In this document: piece after piece, positions 44,812 through 53,970 of the stretch
Layout: each line of letters opens with the position of its first letter
Numbering within the stretch: the first letter of the stretch is position 1
Assembly (NCBI RefSeq): GCF_000236785.1
Contig: NZ_AGUF01000039.1
Span: forward strand, 1 to 64,000
Length of the DNA stretch: 64,000 nt
DNA from: Achromobacter arsenitoxydans SY8
GTDB taxonomy: Bacteria; Pseudomonadota; Gammaproteobacteria; Burkholderiales; Burkholderiaceae_B
Direction of reading: 5' to 3'
Made by a program: the position numbers and the translations under genes
Notes under the pieces: generated by a model
The model's database searches: none
Told to the model about the DNA's origin: nothing
Seen by the model: only the letters and a program-made list of their open reading frames with translations

Positions 44812-45687
44812 CTACAGCTTCTTGGCCAGGCGGGGATCGAGCATGTCGCGCAGCCCGTCGCCGACCAGGTTGACGGCCAGCACGGCCACGCCCAGGAACA
44901 GGCCGGGGTACAGGATGATGTGGAACGCCACCGCCACGAAGTTGCGGCCTTCGGCCATGATGTTGCCCCAGCTGGGGATGTGCGGCGGGATGCCTACGCC
45001 CAGGAAACTCAGCACGGCTTCGGTCAGGATGGCCGAGGCGGCGATGAAGGTGGCCTGCACCATCAGCGGCGCGAACAGGTTGGGCAGGATGTGGCGCAGC
45101 AGGATCGACGGCACCCGCGTGCCCACCGACACGGCCGCTTCGATGTAGGGCTGCTCGCGGATGGTGAGCACCAGCGCGCGCACCAGGCGGACCACGCGCG
45201 GGATCTCAGGGATGACGATGGCGATGATGACGGTGCCCAGGCCGCCCTTCAGGGTGGCCATCAGGGCGATCGCCAGCAGCACGCCTGGGATGGCCATCAG
45301 GCCGTCCATGATGCGCATGATGACGGCGTCGATGCGGCGGAAGTAGCCCGCCAGCATGCCCAGCAGCACGCCCGCCACGGTGGATGCCAGCGCCACGACG
45401 ACGCCGACCAGCAGTGATATGCGAGCGCCCCAGACGGTGCGCGAATAGACGTCGCGGCCCAGCGCGTCGGTGCCGAACAGGTGCTCGGCGGACGGCGGTT
45501 TCATGCGCGCCATCGGATTGATGTCCTGCGGATCGACGGTGGCGAGCCAGGGCGCGGCCAGGGCGATGGCCGCCAGCAGCACCAGTATTGCGCCGCCCGC
45601 GAACAGCATGGGGTGGCGGCGCAGCGATCTGAAGGCTCGCCGCAGGCGCGGGCGCGCGGCGGGAAGCGGCAGGGTGGTCGTGTTCAT
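44812..45687 (-). CDS. dppC: Peptide ABC transporter permease (DppC-like)
   Basis: A 291-residue inner-membrane permease with an N-terminal extension and about six helices. The EAA loop IEAAVSVGTRVPSILLRHILPNL contacts the ATPases. The segment HLFGTDALGRDVYSRTVWGARISL is the DppC/OppC hallmark. It forms the channel with the DppB-like protein encoded 13 bp upstream. Confidence 0.94.
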   Translation of the reverse strand: MNTTTLPLPAARPRLRRAFRSLRRHPMLFAGGAILVLLAAIALAAPWLATVDPQDINPMARMKPPSAEHLFGTDALGRDVYSRTVWGARISLLVGVVVALASTVAGVLLGMLAGYFRRIDAVIMRIMDGLMAIPGVLLAIALMATLKGGLGTVIIAIVIPEIPRVVRLVRALVLTIREQPYIEAAVSVGTRVPSILLRHILPNLFAPLMVQATFIAASAILTEAVLSFLGVGIPPHIPSWGNIMAEGRNFVAVAFHIILYPGLFLGVAVLAVNLVGDGLRDMLDPRLAKKL

Positions 45688-45700
45688 GCGTTGCCCCTTC

Positions 45701-46636
<936 letters not shown>

Positions 46637-46688
46637 GCTGGATTCCCCCCGGCTTGCGGCCGGGCGCGCGCGGCGCCCGGCGTCTGCC

Positions 46689-48260
46689 TTACGGTTTTTC
46701 GATGTTCCACATCACCGGGATGCCGGACTTGATCAGCTCGGTGTGCTTGAGGCCGCGCACCGCGAAGACGGGCTTGAACTCGCCCCACATGACGTAGGGC
46801 ACCGTCTGGTAGGCGCGCGCCTGGATCTGCGCCGCGATGTCCTTGCGCTTGGCGGCGTCGGTTTCGCGGATCCAGCTGGTGCGCAGCGTGTCCAGTTCCT
46901 TGTCGCAGGGCCAGCCCGGCAGGCTGTTGCCGCAGGCGGCGGACAGCCAGGGGTTGGTGAGCGGCGTGCTGGCGTCGAAGTAGCCGCCCCAGGTCAGGAA
47001 GATGTTCCAGCCGCCCTGGTCCGGCGCGTCCTTCTTCAGGCGGCGGCCGGCCAGCGAGGCCCAGTCCATCGACTGCACGTCAACCTTCACGCCGGCCTTC
47101 TTCAGGTTTTGCGCCAGCACCATGACTGCGGGCGCGCTCAGGTGGTCCGTCGGGTACAGCAGCACCACTTTTTCACCCTTGTAGCCCGCTTCCTGCAGCA
47201 ACTGCTTGGCGCGCGCCGCGTCGGGCTTGGCGTAGGGGGCGGCGCCCGCGTCGGTCGCCAGGGGCGAGCCGCAGATGTACATGGTGGCGCAGTAGTCGAC
47301 GCGGTACTTGTCCGGGTAGCCCATTGCCATCAGCATTTCCTTCTGGCTGACCAGGTGATACAGCGCCTGGCGGGCCAGCGGATTGTTGAACGGCGGATGC
47401 AGCGAGTTCAGGATCACCATGCCCTGCGAGGCGACCGAGGTGCTCAGCGTGATGTCCGGGTTGGTTTCGAGCACGGGCAGGAAGTCTGGCGTGACCTGTT
47501 CGATCATGTCGACCTCGCCGTTCATCAGTGCGGCGGTGGAAGTGTTGCCGTCGGGGATGTACACCCACTCCACGCGGTCCACCTTCACGGTCTTGCCGCC
47601 GGCCAGGCCGTCCGGCGCCTCGGCGCGCGGCACGTAGGCCGGGTTCTTCACGTAGACGACCTTGTTGCCGGGCACCCATTCATCGCGCTTGAAGAGGAAG
47701 GGACCCGAGCCGACCATCTCGGTGACCTGGGTGTTCGGGTCCGTCATGGCCAGACGCTTGGGCATGATGAACGGCGGCATGCCCGAGGGCTTGGACAGGG
47801 CGTCCAGCACCAGGCCGAAGGGCTCCTTCAGCGTCAGCGTGAAGGTGTTTTCGCCCGTGGCGGCGAGCTCGGCGCCGGCCGCCATCATGGCCTGTCCCAT
47901 CGTGTCTTTCTTGGCCCAGCGCTGCAACGACGCGATGCAGTCCTCGGCCGTGACGGGCGTGCCGTCGCTGAACTTCAGGCCGGGGCGCAGCGTGAACGTC
48001 CAGCGCTTGCCGTCGTCGGACGCGGTCCAGGTGTCCACCATCTGCGGCTTGACCTGGCCCTTGCTGTCCTGCGAGAACAGCGTGTCGAACACCATGTAGC
48101 CGTGGTTGCGCGTGATGTAGGCGGTGTTGAACAGCGGGTCCAGCGTCTTCAGGTCCGCGTGCGGCACCAGCCGCAGGGTCTTGGTCTGCGCGAGCGCGCC
48201 GGTGGCGGCGCTCATGGCCAGGAGCGCGGCGGCTCCCAGCAGGCTGAAACGTCTGATCAT
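46689..48260 (-). CDS. ABC transporter periplasmic peptide-binding protein (DppA/OppA family)
   Basis: A 523-residue exported solute-binding protein of family SBP_bac_5. The signal peptide MIRRFSLLGAAALLAMSAATG is followed by LAQTKTLRLVPHADLKTLDPLFN, the canonical start of the mature chain; FTLRPGLKFSDGTPVTAEDCI is the family core. It delivers its ligand, probably a D-amino-acid-containing peptide or N-acyl amino acid given the neighbours, to the DppBCDF-like complex. Confidence 0.93.
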   Translation of the reverse strand: MIRRFSLLGAAALLAMSAATGALAQTKTLRLVPHADLKTLDPLFNTAYITRNHGYMVFDTLFSQDSKGQVKPQMVDTWTASDDGKRWTFTLRPGLKFSDGTPVTAEDCIASLQRWAKKDTMGQAMMAAGAELAATGENTFTLTLKEPFGLVLDALSKPSGMPPFIMPKRLAMTDPNTQVTEMVGSGPFLFKRDEWVPGNKVVYVKNPAYVPRAEAPDGLAGGKTVKVDRVEWVYIPDGNTSTAALMNGEVDMIEQVTPDFLPVLETNPDITLSTSVASQGMVILNSLHPPFNNPLARQALYHLVSQKEMLMAMGYPDKYRVDYCATMYICGSPLATDAGAAPYAKPDAARAKQLLQEAGYKGEKVVLLYPTDHLSAPAVMVLAQNLKKAGVKVDVQSMDWASLAGRRLKKDAPDQGGWNIFLTWGGYFDASTPLTNPWLSAACGNSLPGWPCDKELDTLRTSWIRETDAAKRKDIAAQIQARAYQTVPYVMWGEFKPVFAVRGLKHTELIKSGIPVMWNIEKP

Positions 48261-48315
48261 CGTTTTCCCCTTGTTGGTTATGTGCGCCCGTCACGGGCGG
48301 CAAATGGGTGCGGCC

Positions 48316-49761
48316 TCAGGCCTTGAACGGCCACTTGGGCAATTTGCGCTTGGTGAACGGCAGCGCGTTGACATCCTGCGTGATTGCGCCCGGCGTCTCG
48401 ACGTAGATGACGTGGCGCCCGACCTTGGAATACGAGGCGTAGAAGTGCTGCGAGGACTTGACGATGATGAGCTTCATCGCCTGCAGGTCCACGCCGAACT
48501 GCGTGAACAGGTCCGTGCCCATCGCCTGGGTGCGCGACGTGGTCATGACGATGGTCACGCCGCGCGTGCGCACGACGGCGACGTCGCCCAGCAGCGCGGG
48601 GGTGCCGGCAAGGCCAGTCATGACGGCGTCGCGCTTGAGCGCCAGGATTTCGCAGTCCAGGTCCAGCGGCTGGCCGGAGACTGGCGCCACCTTGCCGCCG
48701 ACGCGCAGTTTGATCTGGCCGCCTTCGCCGGCTTCGAAGCAGAGCTGCACGGCCACCGGGTCCCAGAACGGGCCCGTGGCGACGTCGGCGATGCCGCGCG
48801 CCAGCACGCGTTCCAGGATGAAGGTGGCGTCGCTGGGCGCGCCGCCGCCGGCGTTGTCGGCGGAGTCCGCCAGCACCACGGGAAATTCCTTGTGCGCCAG
48901 GGCCTGGTCCAGCGCTTCGTCCGCGCCGGGGTAGGGCGGCGCGAGCTGGTCGCGAAAGCCGATGATCTCTTCGCCCAGTGCGCGCGCCAGGGCTTCGGCC
49001 TGGGCCGCGTCGCCGTCGGTGTAGACCAGCACTTTCGAACCCATGTCCGGCGTGTCGCCCCACGGGAAGCCGTGGGCGATGGACACGGACAGTACGCCTT
49101 CCTTGCCTTCCATGGCGAGCAGGCGGTCCACGAACCCGCGCATGGGCTCGCGGCTGGTGTGCATGATGGAGATCATCTCGCAGTCAAAGACGGCGCGCGC
49201 GGGCTTGATGCGGCCTTCGGCGCGCGCCACGCACAGGTCCACCAGGTCGTACGCGCGGTCCAGGATGTCGGTGTGCGGGTATTCCTTGAAACAGACCAGG
49301 AAGTCGGCGCTGTGGACCATGGCGTCCGTCAGGTGGCAATGCGGATCCAGCTCGGCGCCGATCACGGTGTCGGGGCCGACGATCTCGCGCGCCCGGGCGA
49401 GCAGGTCGCCTTCGCAGTCGTCGTAGCCGTCGGCCACCATGGCGCCGTGCAGGCCGAACAAGGCGATGTCGACCTTGCCCGCGCGGCGCAGGTCTTCGAG
49501 CAGTTCGTCGCGCAGCGTTTCATAGGCATGGCGGGTGGTGATGCCGGCCGGGGTCGCGCCGGCGGTCAGGCCTTCGATGAGCGTCCAGTCCTTGCCCGCG
49601 GCGCGCTGGCGCGCGGCCCACAGCGGACCGGAGAACATCTGCATGCGGTCCGGATGCTGGCCGGCGGGGTAGTAGCCGCGCGAGCGGTAGGCGGACAGGC
49701 CGGTCGGGATGGGGGAAAAAGTGTTGGTCTCGGTCGCCAGGGACCCGGAAAATATCTTCAT
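48316..49761 (-). CDS. M81 family metallopeptidase (microcystinase MlrC-like)
   Basis: A 481-residue zinc hydrolase. ATETNTFSPIPT near the N-terminus, the metal-site block GAELDPHCHLTDAMV near residue 140, and DSADNAGGGAPSDATF in the C-terminal domain identify the MlrC/M81 family. MlrC cleaves linearised microcystin, a peptide rich in D-residues. ATG 49761 (MKIFSGSLATETN) is chosen over a long spurious extension upstream. Placed between the RidA gene and the importer genes, it probably hydrolyses an imported peptide or amide. Confidence 0.88.
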   Translation of the reverse strand: MKIFSGSLATETNTFSPIPTGLSAYRSRGYYPAGQHPDRMQMFSGPLWAARQRAAGKDWTLIEGLTAGATPAGITTRHAYETLRDELLEDLRRAGKVDIALFGLHGAMVADGYDDCEGDLLARAREIVGPDTVIGAELDPHCHLTDAMVHSADFLVCFKEYPHTDILDRAYDLVDLCVARAEGRIKPARAVFDCEMISIMHTSREPMRGFVDRLLAMEGKEGVLSVSIAHGFPWGDTPDMGSKVLVYTDGDAAQAEALARALGEEIIGFRDQLAPPYPGADEALDQALAHKEFPVVLADSADNAGGGAPSDATFILERVLARGIADVATGPFWDPVAVQLCFEAGEGGQIKLRVGGKVAPVSGQPLDLDCEILALKRDAVMTGLAGTPALLGDVAVVRTRGVTIVMTTSRTQAMGTDLFTQFGVDLQAMKLIIVKSSQHFYASYSKVGRHVIYVETPGAITQDVNALPFTKRKLPKWPFKA

Positions 49762-49876
49762 GGATGACGCTCCGCGCAAAGAGGGGCTGGGGCGCGGGCA
49801 TCGACGCGCGCGCGTGGGGGTGTCGCGCCGCCAGGCGCCGGGCCTGGCGGTGTCATGCAATCGGTCGGGTGCGGCG

Positions 49877-50290
49877 TCAGGCTTCGGACGTCGGGCCGGG
49901 CGAGTAGCCGCGGGCCTGGACGTCGCCCAGCCACGCCTGCACTTCGATTTCGACGTCGACTTCCATGGCCAGCTTGGCCTCGACGGTGGAGCGCGATGGG
50001 AAGTCGGACGAAAAATGACTGCGATAGGCCTCGTTGAACTGCGCAAAGAGCGCCAGGTCGGACAGCCAGACGGTCACGCGCACCACGTCCTTCAGGGATG
50101 CGCCCGCCAGCGCCAGCGTTTCCTTGATGCGCTCGATGGCGGCGTGCGTCTGGGCGGAGATGTCGCCGCGCACGACCTGGCCGTTGGCGTCCATCGGAAT
50201 CTGGCCGGACAGGAAGAGGAATCCGCCCGCCTGGGTGGCGCGCGAGAAGGGCAGGGGCAGGGTGCTGGGGTAGCGGGTGATGGCGGTCAT
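49877..50290 (-). CDS. RidA family enamine/imine deaminase
   Basis: A 137-residue trimeric protein of the YjgF/YER057c/UK114 family. Residues for the active site include the Arg in PSRSTVEAKLAM (equivalent to R105 of RidA), which binds the imino-acid carboxylate. Family members hydrolyse reactive imines released by amino acid oxidation to oxoacids plus ammonia. It lies 28 bp downstream of an FAD amino-acid-oxidase-like gene, whose product would be such an imine. ATG 50290 gives the standard length. Confidence 0.9.
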   Translation of the reverse strand: MTAITRYPSTLPLPFSRATQAGGFLFLSGQIPMDANGQVVRGDISAQTHAAIERIKETLALAGASLKDVVRVTVWLSDLALFAQFNEAYRSHFSSDFPSRSTVEAKLAMEVDVEIEVQAWLGDVQARGYSPGPTSEA

Positions 50291-50318
50291 GTCGGGATCT
50301 CGGTCGTGGGAATTCGGT

Positions 50319-51455
50319 TCAGCGCAGGCGCTCGGGACGCACGGCATTGGCGTCCACGCCGTGCGCGCGCAGGTGCTCGGGAACGGGTTGGCGCGTCAGC
50401 AGCGCCGCCGCCAGTTCGGACGTGGCTGCGGCGGTCTGGATGCCGTAGCCGCCTTGCGCCGCCAGCCAGAAGAAGGCGGGCGCGCAGGCGTCCCAGCCCA
50501 CCACGAAGTCGCCGTCGCGCACGAACGAGCGCAGGCCCGCCCAGGTGTGCTTCGGGCGGCGGATCGTCAGCGACGTGGCGGTTTCGATGCGGTAGATGCC
50601 GGTGGCTACGTCAAGCTCTTCGGGCACGACGTCATGCGCGGCCACCGGGTCGGCGTTGGCGGGCGAGCCCAGCAGTTGGCCGGCGTCGGGCTTGAAGTAA
50701 TAGCTTTCGTCCACGCCGACCACCGCGGGCCAGTGGGAAAAGTCCACGTCTTCCGGACCGGTGAAGGTAAAAGCGGTGCGGCGGCACGGCTGCAGCCCGA
50801 TGGGGGCCGCGCCGCACAGGGCCGCGGCGTGGTCGGCCCACGCGCCGGCGGCGTTGACCAGCACGCGCGCCCTGATTGTGCGGCCGTCGGCCGTGGTCAG
50901 CGTCCAGGCATCGTCGGCATAGGCGGCGGAAACGAGTTCAGCGTTGTTGTGCAGCACCGCGCCCTGCCGGCTCATGCCGCGCAGGAATCCCTGATGCAGG
51001 GCGTGCACGTCGATGTCGCGCGCATCCGGTTCTTCGATCGCGCCGCAGAGCTGGTCTGCACGCAGGCAGGGCACGCGCGCCGCGGCCTGCCCGGCGTCGA
51101 TCAGCGTCACGTTGGGCGACTGGCTGTGGAAGTCGTCATACACCTCTTGCAGCAGGTCCTTCTGTTCCGGCGTGGCGATATACAGCACGCCGCGCGGGCT
51201 AAGCAGCGGGTGTTCGCAGAAGCCTTCCGGCGGGTGTTCGTAGAAGGCGCGGCTGGCGCGCGTCAGCGCCTTGATCTGCGTCGTGCCGTAGGTCTCCATG
51301 AACATGGCCGCGGAGCGGCCCGTGGAGTGATAACCCGGTTGGGACTCGCGTTCCAGCACCGCCACGGACGCCGAGGCGCTGAGGCGGTAGGCCACGGACG
51401 CGCCGGCGATGCCGGCGCCGACCACGGCGAAATCGTATAGGGATTCAGCAGTCAT
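50319..51455 (-). CDS. FAD-dependent oxidoreductase (DadA/D-amino acid oxidase-like)
   Basis: A 378-residue flavoprotein of the DAO superfamily. The N-terminal FAD motif VVGAGIAGASVAYRLS (GxGxxG at residues 13-18) and the GYHSTGRSAAMFMETYG segment fit DadA/glycine-oxidase-like enzymes. The C-terminal WAGLRSFVRDGDFVVGWD-GYGIQTAAATSELAA block closes the flavin site. It is the first gene of the ten-gene operon. With the deacylase and RidA it suggests oxidation of freed D-amino acids. It has no signal peptide; the electron acceptor is unknown. Confidence 0.87.
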   Translation of the reverse strand: MTAESLYDFAVVGAGIAGASVAYRLSASASVAVLERESQPGYHSTGRSAAMFMETYGTTQIKALTRASRAFYEHPPEGFCEHPLLSPRGVLYIATPEQKDLLQEVYDDFHSQSPNVTLIDAGQAAARVPCLRADQLCGAIEEPDARDIDVHALHQGFLRGMSRQGAVLHNNAELVSAAYADDAWTLTTADGRTIRARVLVNAAGAWADHAAALCGAAPIGLQPCRRTAFTFTGPEDVDFSHWPAVVGVDESYYFKPDAGQLLGSPANADPVAAHDVVPEELDVATGIYRIETATSLTIRRPKHTWAGLRSFVRDGDFVVGWDACAPAFFWLAAQGGYGIQTAAATSELAAALLTRQPVPEHLRAHGVDANAVRPERLR

Positions 51456-51466
51456 TTTGTCGGAAG

Positions 51467-51494
51467 CGAGAATTCTCTTATTTGATAATTCTCG
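51467..51494. promoter_or_regulatory. AT-rich inverted repeat upstream of the ten-gene operon
   Basis: CGAGAATT (51467-51474) and AATTCTCG (51487-51494) are perfect 8-bp inverted arms 12 bp apart, starting 12 bp upstream of the first gene's ATG, in a patch much more AT-rich than its surroundings. AATTCTC also occurs as a direct repeat 16 bp apart. It is a plausible operator, perhaps for the XRE-cupin regulator or the MarR protein. Confidence 0.45.
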
Positions 51495-51552
51495 AATACG
51501 ATAGTTTTTTGACGGCGGGGGAGTAATAGGGGAATGCCCTGATGGGCGCGCG

Positions 51553-52044
51553 CTATCCCAACTTGCCCAGGAGGGCGATCAATTTGCGCCGGTCGGCCGC
51601 GCCCAGTTTTGCGCTGATGCGTGCGTCGTGATCCTGCACGGCCGCAGTGATGGCGGCCAGGGCGGCCCTGCCGTCCGGGGTCATGGCGAGGGCGTATGCG
51701 CGCCTGTCGCGCTCGGCCTCTTGCCGTTCCACGTATCCCAGGTCTTGCAGCTGATTGACGAGCTGCACCGCGCCTGAGCGCGCGATGCCCAGGATGCGTG
51801 CCAGGTCCGTGAGCTTCAGGCTGGCGTTGGCCGCGATCAGCGTCAGCGCCGAGTAGCGCTGAGGCGTGATGTCCCAGGGCGCCAGCGCGGACAGGAAGTC
51901 TTCATAGATGAGGATCTGCGCGCGCCGGATGGCGTAGCCGACCAGATCGTCCAATGCGCCGTACTGGATGCCGGGGACATGCGGATCGAAGTGCTCGCCG
52001 CGGGCGGCGGGACGGCGGGGGCGTTGGGCGGAGGTTCGGGACAT
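51553..52044 (-). CDS. MarR-family transcriptional regulator
   Basis: A 163-residue winged-helix repressor. The DNA-binding segment is near residues 60-110 (LTLIANASLKLTDLARILGIARSGAVQLVNQLQDLGYVERQEAERDRRAYAL), with the D-x-R wing motif. It is divergent from the flavin monooxygenase gene across 134 bp that contain a perfect palindrome, the usual arrangement for a MarR repressor released by an aromatic ligand. Confidence 0.92.
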   Translation of the reverse strand: MSRTSAQRPRRPAARGEHFDPHVPGIQYGALDDLVGYAIRRAQILIYEDFLSALAPWDITPQRYSALTLIAANASLKLTDLARILGIARSGAVQLVNQLQDLGYVERQEAERDRRAYALAMTPDGRAALAAITAAVQDHDARISAKLGAADRRKLIALLGKLG

Positions 52045-52140
52045 GGGGGAATCGCGGCGCGGGGGGGCTCAACACTAATGCAGGCATTGTCGCCGCGCCA
52101 CCGGATTACGGGAAATCCCCGGTGCGGAACGGATGGCGAT

Positions 52141-52161
52141 TTTGTTATGTTGCATAACAAA
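52141..52161. promoter_or_regulatory. Perfect palindrome, candidate MarR operator
   Basis: TTTGTTATG - TTG - CATAACAAA: nine-base arms with a three-base spacer, 17 bp upstream of the monooxygenase ATG. The length and AT-richness suit MarR-family operators. At this position it would cover the promoter or leader of the monooxygenase gene. Confidence 0.6.
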
Positions 52162-52178
52162 TAAGACCAGGAGTAGAC

Positions 52179-53444
52179 ATGCAAATCGTCATTGCCGGCG
52201 CCGGCATCGGCGGGCTGACGCTCGCGCTGATGCTGCATCGACGCGGCATCGGCTGCCGCGTATACGAAAGCGCGCAGGAATTGCGCCCCTTGGGCGTCGG
52301 CATCAATCTGCTGCCGCACGCGGTGAGCGAGATCGAGCAGTTGGGCCTGATGCCCGCCCTGGCCGAACGCGCCATCGAAACCTCGCAGCTGCACTACTAC
52401 AACAAGCTCGGGCAGCCTATCTGGCGCGAGCCGCGCGGCCTGCAGGCGGGCTATCCCTTGCCCCAGTATTCGGTGCATCGCGGCGAGTTCCAGATGCTGC
52501 TTGCGCAAACCGTGCGGGAACGCCTGGGGCCGGACGCCATCGTGCCGGGCATGGTGCTGGAGTCGGCCAGCCAGGACGCCGCGGGCGTGTCGGCGCAGTT
52601 CCGCCGCCGGGCGGACGGCGAACTGCAGACCGTGCGCGGCGACATCCTGGTGGGCGCGGACGGCATCCATTCGGCGCTGCGTCGCCAGTTGCACCCGGTG
52701 GGCGATGAGCCCCGGTTTTCCGGCCGCATGCTGTGGCGCGCGGTGACCGAGGCGCCGCCGTACCTGGACGGGCGCAGCATGTTCATGGCGGGCCACCAGG
52801 ACCAGAAGTTCGTCTGCTATCCGATTTCCGAGCCGCTGCGCCGGCAAGGCCGTTCGCTGATCAACTGGATCGCCGAGCTTTCCATCCCGGATGCCGAACT
52901 GCCCGCCACCGACTGGAACCGCAAGGTCGACAAGTCGGTCTTTGCCGGCCGCTTCAAAGACTGGCGCTGGGACTGGATCGACATCCCCGCCATCATCGAC
53001 GGCGCGCAGGCGATCTACGAATTCCCGCTGGTGGACCGCGATCCCTTGCCGCGCTGGACGCGCGGCCGCCTGACCCTGCTGGGCGACGCCGCGCATCCGA
53101 TGTATCCGATCGGGTCCAACGGCTCGGCCCAGGCGATCCTGGATGCTCGCTGTCTGTCCGACTGGCTGGACCTGGCGGCGCGTGGCGCGACGCGTTCAAT
53201 GGAAATCGCGCTGCTGGAATACGAGGCCGAACGCCTGCCGCGCACCGCCGGCATTGTGCTGCGCAATCGCCTGAACGGTCCCGAACAGGTTATGCAGATG
53301 GCCGAAGAGCGCGCACCGGCGGGTTTTGCGGATATCAACGATGTGATCCCGCAGCAGGAGCTGGCGGCGGTGTCGCTGCGTTACAAGCAGCTTGCGGGGT
53401 TTGATCCTGCCGCGCTGCGCCTTGCCCGTGGAGAAAAGCAATGA
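52179..53444 (+). CDS. FAD-dependent aromatic-type monooxygenase
   Basis: A 421-residue class A flavoprotein monooxygenase. GAGIGG (residues 7-12) binds FAD ADP; the DG motif GDILVGADGIHSALRRQL is near residue 160; LLGDAAHPMYPIGSNGSAQAI near residue 305 is the ribityl-binding GD motif. Such enzymes hydroxylate aromatic or heteroaromatic acids with NAD(P)H and O2. An AGGAG site precedes the ATG. It overlaps the DUF3237 gene by four bases. The substrate is unknown. Confidence 0.9.
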   Translation: MQIVIAGAGIGGLTLALMLHRRGIGCRVYESAQELRPLGVGINLLPHAVSEIEQLGLMPALAERAIETSQLHYYNKLGQPIWREPRGLQAGYPLPQYSVHRGEFQMLLAQTVRERLGPDAIVPGMVLESASQDAAGVSAQFRRRADGELQTVRGDILVGADGIHSALRRQLHPVGDEPRFSGRMLWRAVTEAPPYLDGRSMFMAGHQDQKFVCYPISEPLRRQGRSLINWIAELSIPDAELPATDWNRKVDKSVFAGRFKDWRWDWIDIPAIIDGAQAIYEFPLVDRDPLPRWTRGRLTLLGDAAHPMYPIGSNGSAQAILDARCLSDWLDLAARGATRSMEIALLEYEAERLPRTAGIVLRNRLNGPEQVMQMAEERAPAGFADINDVIPQQELAAVSLRYKQLAGFDPAALRLARGEKQ

Positions 53445-53926
53445 GCGGCATCGACGAATTGAAGGAATCGCTGGCGCCCCGGCTGGAGCACGTGGCCACC
53501 GTGGTGGTCGACGTGGGTGCGCCGCAGGAGGTCGGCGACACGCCGCAAGGCCGCCGCCGGGTCATCCCGATTACGGGAGGCACGGTCGACGGGCCGCGCC
53601 TGCGCGGCAAGGTGCTGCCGGGCGGGGCCGACTTCCAGATCATCCGGTCGGCGACCTACACCGACATCCATGCGCGCTATGTCATCGAAACGCCGGACGG
53701 CGAGCGCGTCTACGTGGAGAACACCGGCATCCGTACGGGCAGCGCCGAGGACATCGCGCGCCTGGCGCGCGGCGAGGCGGTGGATCCCGCCCGGATCTAT
53801 TTCCGCAGTTATCCCCGCTTTGAAACCGCGTCGCCCGCGCTGGGCTGGATGAACGAGAGCCTGTTCATCGGCACCGGCGCGCGCTATCCCGACCGGGTGG
53901 AGCTGCGCTTCTACCGCATTTGCTGA
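53441..53926 (+). CDS. DUF3237 family protein
   Basis: A 161-residue cytosolic protein of the DUF3237 family; IPITGGTVDGPRLRGKVLPGGADFQIIR and TDIHARYVIETPDGERVYVENTGIR are its typical blocks. No enzymatic role is established for the family as far as I know. It begins inside the stop of the monooxygenase gene (ATGA overlap), so the two products are made together and probably serve one pathway. Confidence 0.88.
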   Translation: MSGIDELKESLAPRLEHVATVVVDVGAPQEVGDTPQGRRRVIPITGGTVDGPRLRGKVLPGGADFQIIRSATYTDIHARYVIETPDGERVYVENTGIRTGSAEDIARLARGEAVDPARIYFRSYPRFETASPALGWMNESLFIGTGARYPDRVELRFYRIC

Positions 53927-53970
53927 ACCCGCGGCGTGCGCCGCGGCAATAAAAAAACCAGGAGACAACG

